DNA from: Guadua angustifolia
Lineage: Eukaryota > Streptophyta > Magnoliopsida > Poales > Poaceae
Direction of reading: 5' to 3'
NCBI GenBank assembly: GCA_036346375.1
Contig: JAYEVE010000812.1
Coordinates: forward strand, 1 to 64,000
Length of the DNA stretch: 64,000 bases
A model generated the notes under the pieces. It was not told the DNA's origin. It searched no databases and worked only from the letters and a program-made list of their open reading frames with translations. Position numbers and translations under genes: made by a program. Shown one piece after another: positions 60,054 through 64,000 of this stretch. The stretch's first letter is position 1, and each line of letters begins with the position of its first letter.

Positions 60054-60657
60054 CACTACAAGAATTCAGTTTTGAGCCGAGTGTGAAAATAACAAGCCGA
60101 GTGCACACTCGGCGTAGATAACTCAATACCGAGTGTACTCTCGCTGTAGATGGCTCTCGGACAAAGGCATCTATCCCGAGTGTACTCTCGGAATGTACAA
60201 TTGTGGCTTGAAATATTACTGAAATGTGTATGTGAATTGTCGATGTGATTGTTATTATTGAATTGTGAATTGATAATTTGAGCTGGCTGTTTTGTGGCCA
60301 GGGTCTGCCACCTATCCCGAGAGTGCACTCGGGATAGACCCCGCCGCCACCTATCCCGAGTGTGCACTCGGCATAGACCCCGCCGCCACCTATCCCGAGA
60401 GTGCACTCGGGATAGATGTTGATGTGTCGCTGCCTTGTCAGCCACGCAGGCGGTCCTCAATCCTAGCGCTATCCCGAGAGTGCACTCAGGTGTATATTTT
60501 TTTCCTCGAGAGTACACTCGGCATAGCCAGTTTTTCCCGATAAAATAACACCGAGTGCAATACGTCGAGTGTGCCCACTCGGGATAGGGTATCCCGAGTG
60601 TTTTACCCCTATCCTGAGTGTGGAAAACACTCGGGGAAAATATCCATCCTTGTAGTG
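60054..60657. mobile_element. Small non-autonomous CACTA (En/Spm) element
   Basis: Begins CACTACAAGAATT and ends ATCCTTGTAGTG, with TAA on both sides (60051-60053, 60658-60660), the three-base duplication of CACTA elements. The interior is packed with subterminal repeats of GAGTGTACTCTCGG and TATCCCGAGTGCACTCGG types in both orientations, including three copies of CGCCGCCACCTATCCCGAG-like units around 60290-60410. Such arrays are the binding sites for the CACTA-encoded TNPA-type protein. It has no transposase gene. Confidence 0.92.
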
Positions 60658-60660
60658 TAA

Positions 60661-61430
60661 ATGTGGTAATATAACTAGGTCTAAATTGATTTCAACCATT
60701 AGATTAAAAGGAATAGACGTTTTATATTGATTTTAATCCACTATAAAAGAGCTCTTATTTTAAGGATGAAACTACCAAGGGGTAGCAAAAGTTTTATGAT
60801 AATTTGGTGGGTGGTACTCGTTGCTCTCAAGAATAGTAAAAACTCTCCTTTTTCCATGTTCTGTTTGACATGATTTTTTTTCTTTACTAACTACTCTCAT
60901 ATCTTGTGTTATTTGAAATGCTACTTTTGTCTTGTAGTGCCTCGGAAACTCTGTAACTCGCTAGTGTTTACACTCCACATGACCACAACAAATTTCACTT
61001 GGTGTTACCATGGCCCCTCCGTTAGGGAAAAAAAACTCATTTGTGGATCATTTTAAGCAGAATGACCGAACATAACTACACACCAATGATTTGCATTACT
61101 GAGAATCATACGGCAGGAGTAAGCTAGCGAAATCATTGAGCCCTGATTGGTAGGTAAATTTTCACCATAAGAACGACGTAGTGTCCACACATAAATAATA
61201 TAGATACGTGCCCTTTGGCTCCTCATAATATCTCCCTTCTAAGGGCTCGGAATATGTCTATGACTTTGGTCCAAACTGTCCATTTTTCAATTTAGTGACA
61301 TAGGAATGTGAAATTCGTGCTGTTTAAAACCCTGGAGATGCAGAGTCGAATCACAAAAGAAATTAACACCACTAAATTTCTAGATATATATATATATATG
61401 TGTGTGTGTGTGTATATAGGAAAAATATCT
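60661..61430. other. Intergenic with a TA/TG microsatellite
   Basis: No gene is seen. An (AT)n(TG)n microsatellite lies at about 61383-61418. Confidence 0.4.
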
Positions 61431-61757
61431 TTTACTCCCGGGTGTAGTTATTCCTACCTTTGAAATACCATTTAAACAAACTTGAAATACTCCTTTATCA
61501 CTTTGACTACATTCATATATTAAATATAAGATATTTCAAGATGAACCACATGAAAAATTGTAAAGGAGTATAGAGTTTTTAGCGTATTTTGTAAATACTT
61601 TTATATATGAACATAAAAAGGAGTATGTCTAAAAAATGTAAATACCACCTAACTAGTCTTATATACTCGTATACTACACGTACATACCCTCTATTGTACG
61701 AGATACTCTCTACATTGTAAGATACGGTATAGAGAGTAACTACTCCGGAGTAGAAAA
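61430..61757. mobile_element. Probable MITE with inverted CTCCCGGGTGTAGTTA-type ends
   Basis: TACTCCCGGGTGTAGTTATT at the left matches, inverted, GTAACTACTCCGGAGTA at the right. The interior is AT-rich. A (TA)n run follows at about 61766-61790. Confidence 0.55.
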
Positions 61758-61792
61758 GAGACTTCATATATATATATATATATATATATACG

Positions 61793-62054
61793 AAATATTT
61801 AGTGAAAATCACCAATTCCATAAAAACTCCGTGAAACCACCTGTAGAAGTTTTGAAAAATTCTCAAGGTTACCATATGTAGGGAGGTGAACCTCTACAAT
61901 CTGCAAAATTTGAAGTTGAAACTCAATGCATTATCTTTCAAATGCGATTGAGTTTCACCTCCCTACATGTGATAATTTTTAAGAATTTTTCAAAACTTCT
62001 ATAGGTGGTTTTCACGGAGTTTTCATGGAATTGGTGGTTTTCACCAAATATATG
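61793..62054. mobile_element. Foldback MITE, arms about 105 bp
   Basis: Left arm: ATATTTAGTGAAAATCACC then CCACCTGTAGAAGTTTTG and ATGTAGGGAGGTGAA. Right arm, inverted: TTCACCTCCCTACATG, CAAAACTTCTATAGGTGG, GGTGGTTTTCACCAAATAT. The loop holds TGAAACTCAATGCA and its partial inverse. No coding content. Confidence 0.75.
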
Positions 62055-62329
62055 GACCATGACTCGTTCTATCTATACCTTGTGCACGTTCCACGTAAGA
62101 TCGGGATTACACATATCCATCGTTATAATCATCTACTGTCCCAACAAAATTCTACAGGTTGAACAGCTAATTAACTAATTAGCTAGCTTTTGCGTGAAGT
62201 TGACAGTACGTCTGCCTTTGCGGCGGCAAGCCATCAACAAAGTTAGCCCCGCGAAAAGTCCACGCACGCCGCAAGCGGAGACCAATCCCAGTTCAACCCA
62301 TTGTCAGCTTGTCATGCACTCATCAACAG

Positions 62330-62500
62330 GAAAACAAAGAATGTTGTGTTGCCTACTTTCCGTTTCAATGAAGCACGCGGGAGGAGTTTGCATAGCACTA
62401 TAGCAGTGCATTCGATCGGCACGCACCCATCTCTGAACATCTGATCGATCGAGTGATCCTGTGGAGCTTTGATTAAGTTCAGGGGTACGATCACCCAGAG
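62330..62500 (+). other. Copy of NPF upstream sequence without a gene behind it
   Basis: CTTTCCGTTTCAATGAAGCACGCGGGAG, then ATCGGCACGCACCCATCTC, CATCTGATCGATCG and AAGTTCAGGGG parallel the NPF upstream region at 55110-55290. No NPF-like start exon follows within 500 bases. Confidence 0.45.
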
Positions 62501-62519
62501 GAAAGAAAGCATATGTATG

Positions 62520-63010
62520 TGTAATAAAGGAGCTCTAGATTATCATAATTCTTCGACTGTTTGTTGAATCATCTGTGAAGTTATCTATATAAATGAAAAC
62601 AGCATGTGATATTCAAAGCATCTCATTCGTTTTATAGGCAAGAAAATTCCACAATAATTCTAAAAAGAAAAAAAACTAAGAAAGGAGAATAATCTTCACC
62701 ACTTATTTTGCTGGGGTTAGATTGAAACGAGACAAATTAATCATATATAGATATTAGAATTATATAACAAATACAATTTGTATTTCAATTATAGAAAATA
62801 GAGTTGTATATCAAAAACAACTATGTCGTAATGTGTAGATGCACAATTGCGCGGGTAAATATGCTAGTTAGATAAAATAACATAAGCTCTTAGGTGCTTC
62901 TATGCTTTGCTTTCTAATATAAGTTACATAAATTTTAAAGGAAACGAAAGAGTAAGTAATCAATATTTATTGTTTTATTTATGTTTTAATATTTGTGTAA
63001 TCTTCAAAGA
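62520..63010. other. AT-rich intergenic stretch
   Basis: I see no gene, RNA or clear terminal repeat. Confidence 0.35.
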
Positions 63011-63011
63011 G

Positions 63012-63766
63012 CAGGGTGGGTGACCTGCTGGTAGAATACCGTCCGCTCGTAGGCTAGCCACGAGGGGATGTGATGGACGTACACCATCACCGGCGGCTCA
63101 GGCGCTTTCTTCTCTGTGGCCGACGAATACTTCTTCTCTTGTTGCTGCTGCTCGGGCGGCTTCTGCGGCTCGGGTTTCTTCTCCTCCGGCTTGGACCACG
63201 GCCGGATGGTGACGACGTCCGCGCGCTTCCCGGACTTCGATCGTCATCTACACGATCACGTCCACTGGGTCCACGCTGCTGGTCACCGTCATCATGCTAT
63301 TATCCAAGTCGATCTCGATCTTGTCAACGCTGACAGCAAAATTGGACACATTTAATAGTCGACTACATAGGAATCTAGCAGCGGAGCCAGAAATTTTTAA
63401 AAAAGGGGGCCTAAGAATGAAGTGAATCTCTACTAATGATTGATATTCAAAATTTAATATATAGTAAGTACAATATGTAACTTGTAAGGATTTAGAGAAC
63501 GTAACACTTATTATTTCACAAAAAGGTGATAGTTAATATTTACGAGCCCTCATATTCTAAAAACATTGTAAAATATACGCTCTTTTTATGGACCAATGGC
63601 AGGACCTAGGCCACACCACCACCCCCCTGGCTCCGCCTATGTAGGAATCAAGAATTAGTTTGCTTTCTTAATTTGATCATACGTTCGACCCAGAGGCAGC
63701 CTGAAGGACCTTGCGCTTGCGTTTGACGCACGAGGTGTCCACCTAGAGCACCGTCCTCTTCGACAT
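63012..63766 (-). pseudogene. Heavy-metal-associated (HMA) domain protein, broken
   Basis: Exon 1 (63766-63690) reads MSKRTVL, stop, VDTSCVKRKRKVLQAASG and donates after GG. Exon 2 (from 63329) continues VDKIEIDLDNSMMTVTSSVD then PVDVIV and a stop. One frame over follows KSGKRADVVTIRPWSKPEEK, a Pro/Glu/Gln/Lys linker and VMVYVHHIPSWLAYERTV. Plant HMA/HIPP-type proteins bind metals through a CxxC motif; here SCVKRK replaces the expected CxxC with CxxR. Two premature stops, a frameshift and a damaged C-terminus (no CaaX box visible) make it a pseudogene. A hAT MITE sits in its intron. Confidence 0.75.
63376..63641. mobile_element. hAT MITE in the intron of the HMA pseudogene
   Basis: Termini TAGCAGCGGAGCCAG and CTGGCTCCGCCTATG are inverted. 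The 8-base TAGGAATC flanks it exactly (63368-63375 and 63642-63649). It is a relative of the hAT element at 53963. Confidence 0.85.
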
Positions 63767-63829
63767 GAATGCTCGAAAGCGTCATCTCTATTAGAAAAAT
63801 ACACATCAATGATGATTCGTAACTGCTAT

Positions 63830-63956
63830 CAGTAAAAACCATCACTGATATAGTAATAGTGCTATTGATAATTGAAAATTATCAGTGGATTACCAGTGCC
63901 ATTAATAATATTATCATTAGTGTTTTTTTTAGCTAGCATTTTAAAAATATTAAATT
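63830..63956. other. AT-rich repeat with ATCAGTG motifs
   Basis: ACCATCACTGATA, TTATCAGTGGATTACCAGTG and similar words in both orientations look like transposon subterminal repeats, but I cannot assign an element. Confidence 0.3.
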
Positions 63957-64000
63957 AGAGAAGACTTCCCTAGAAGGTCATCCATCCTAATACTATTCTC
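63957..64000 (-). repeat. 5S rRNA-like sequence (3' part), running off the right edge
   Basis: The reverse complement reads GAGAATAGTATTAGGATGG then ATGACCTTCTAGGGAAGTC. It matches the 3' half of plant 5S rRNA (AGTACTAGGATGGGTGACC and CCTGGGAAGTC) with several changes. It could be a degraded 5S gene, a 5S-derived SINE3, or the 5S domain in the LTR of a Cassandra-type TRIM element. The rest lies outside the window. Confidence 0.6.

Noticed and set aside
60290..60610. Regular palindromic GAGTG...CACTC repeats as a possible CRISPR or regulatory array
   Set aside because: They lie inside perfect CACTA termini and are the known type of subterminal transposase-binding repeats.

Overview
The window is nuclear DNA from a flowering plant, almost certainly a grass (Poaceae) and probably a panicoid. 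The evidence is long genes with short exons and GT-AG introns, GC-rich 5' ends, codon-rich matches to typical grass gene families, and a dense load of grass-type transposons (PIF/Harbinger, CACTA, hAT, MULE, Stowaway-like, Helitron, SINE, gypsy). I found no bacterial, organellar or CRISPR-like content.

Layout from left to right. 1-4.7 kb: an ABC1/UbiB-type atypical kinase gene on the minus strand that runs off the left edge. 5.2-6.7 kb: a non-autonomous Helitron filled with minisatellite units. 7.1-8.5 kb: foldback and SINE-like elements and an aspartic protease scrap. 8.8-11.3 kb: a decayed PIF/Harbinger element with its Myb-like and DDE genes. 12-14.1 kb: a small three-exon gene joined to an intronless, frameshifted UAM2-type UDP-arabinopyranose mutase/RGP copy. 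15-32.2 kb: a complete 24-exon MAP3K epsilon gene on the minus strand. Its seventh intron holds an integrase-less gypsy element, which itself holds a MULE-like element. 32.7-35.4 kb: a TAA-flanked TIR element carrying exons of an RRP36-like ribosome biogenesis gene. 36.6-51.3 kb: a head-to-tail pair of ~7.35-kb units, each with a second PIF/Harbinger family, a 330-bp MITE and a foldback. 51.5-52.9 kb: a SINE with a clear target duplication and a second Helitron of the first family in inverted orientation. 55.3-58.7 kb: a complete NPF (NRT1/PTR) transporter gene. 60.05-60.66 kb: a small CACTA element with exact TAA duplications. 63.0-63.8 kb: a broken heavy-metal-associated (HMA) gene split by a hAT MITE. 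The right edge enters a 5S-rRNA-like sequence.

Only three loci look like ordinary functional host genes: the ABC1-type kinase, MAP3K epsilon and the NPF transporter. They belong to unrelated pathways and form no cluster. The rest is mobile DNA and captured or broken gene pieces.

The most informative observations concern sequence quality and TE biology. Single-base losses in homopolymers break otherwise well-preserved coding sequence in MAP3K epsilon exon 13 and in the RGP copy. The two 7.35-kb units are identical over hundreds of bases but differ in short clusters that repeatedly fall on CAG/CTG/CCG motifs and homopolymers. That could reflect base-calling error at methylated CHG sites, and the tandem duplication may itself be an assembly duplicate. 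I did not find a convincing new defence or metabolic system.
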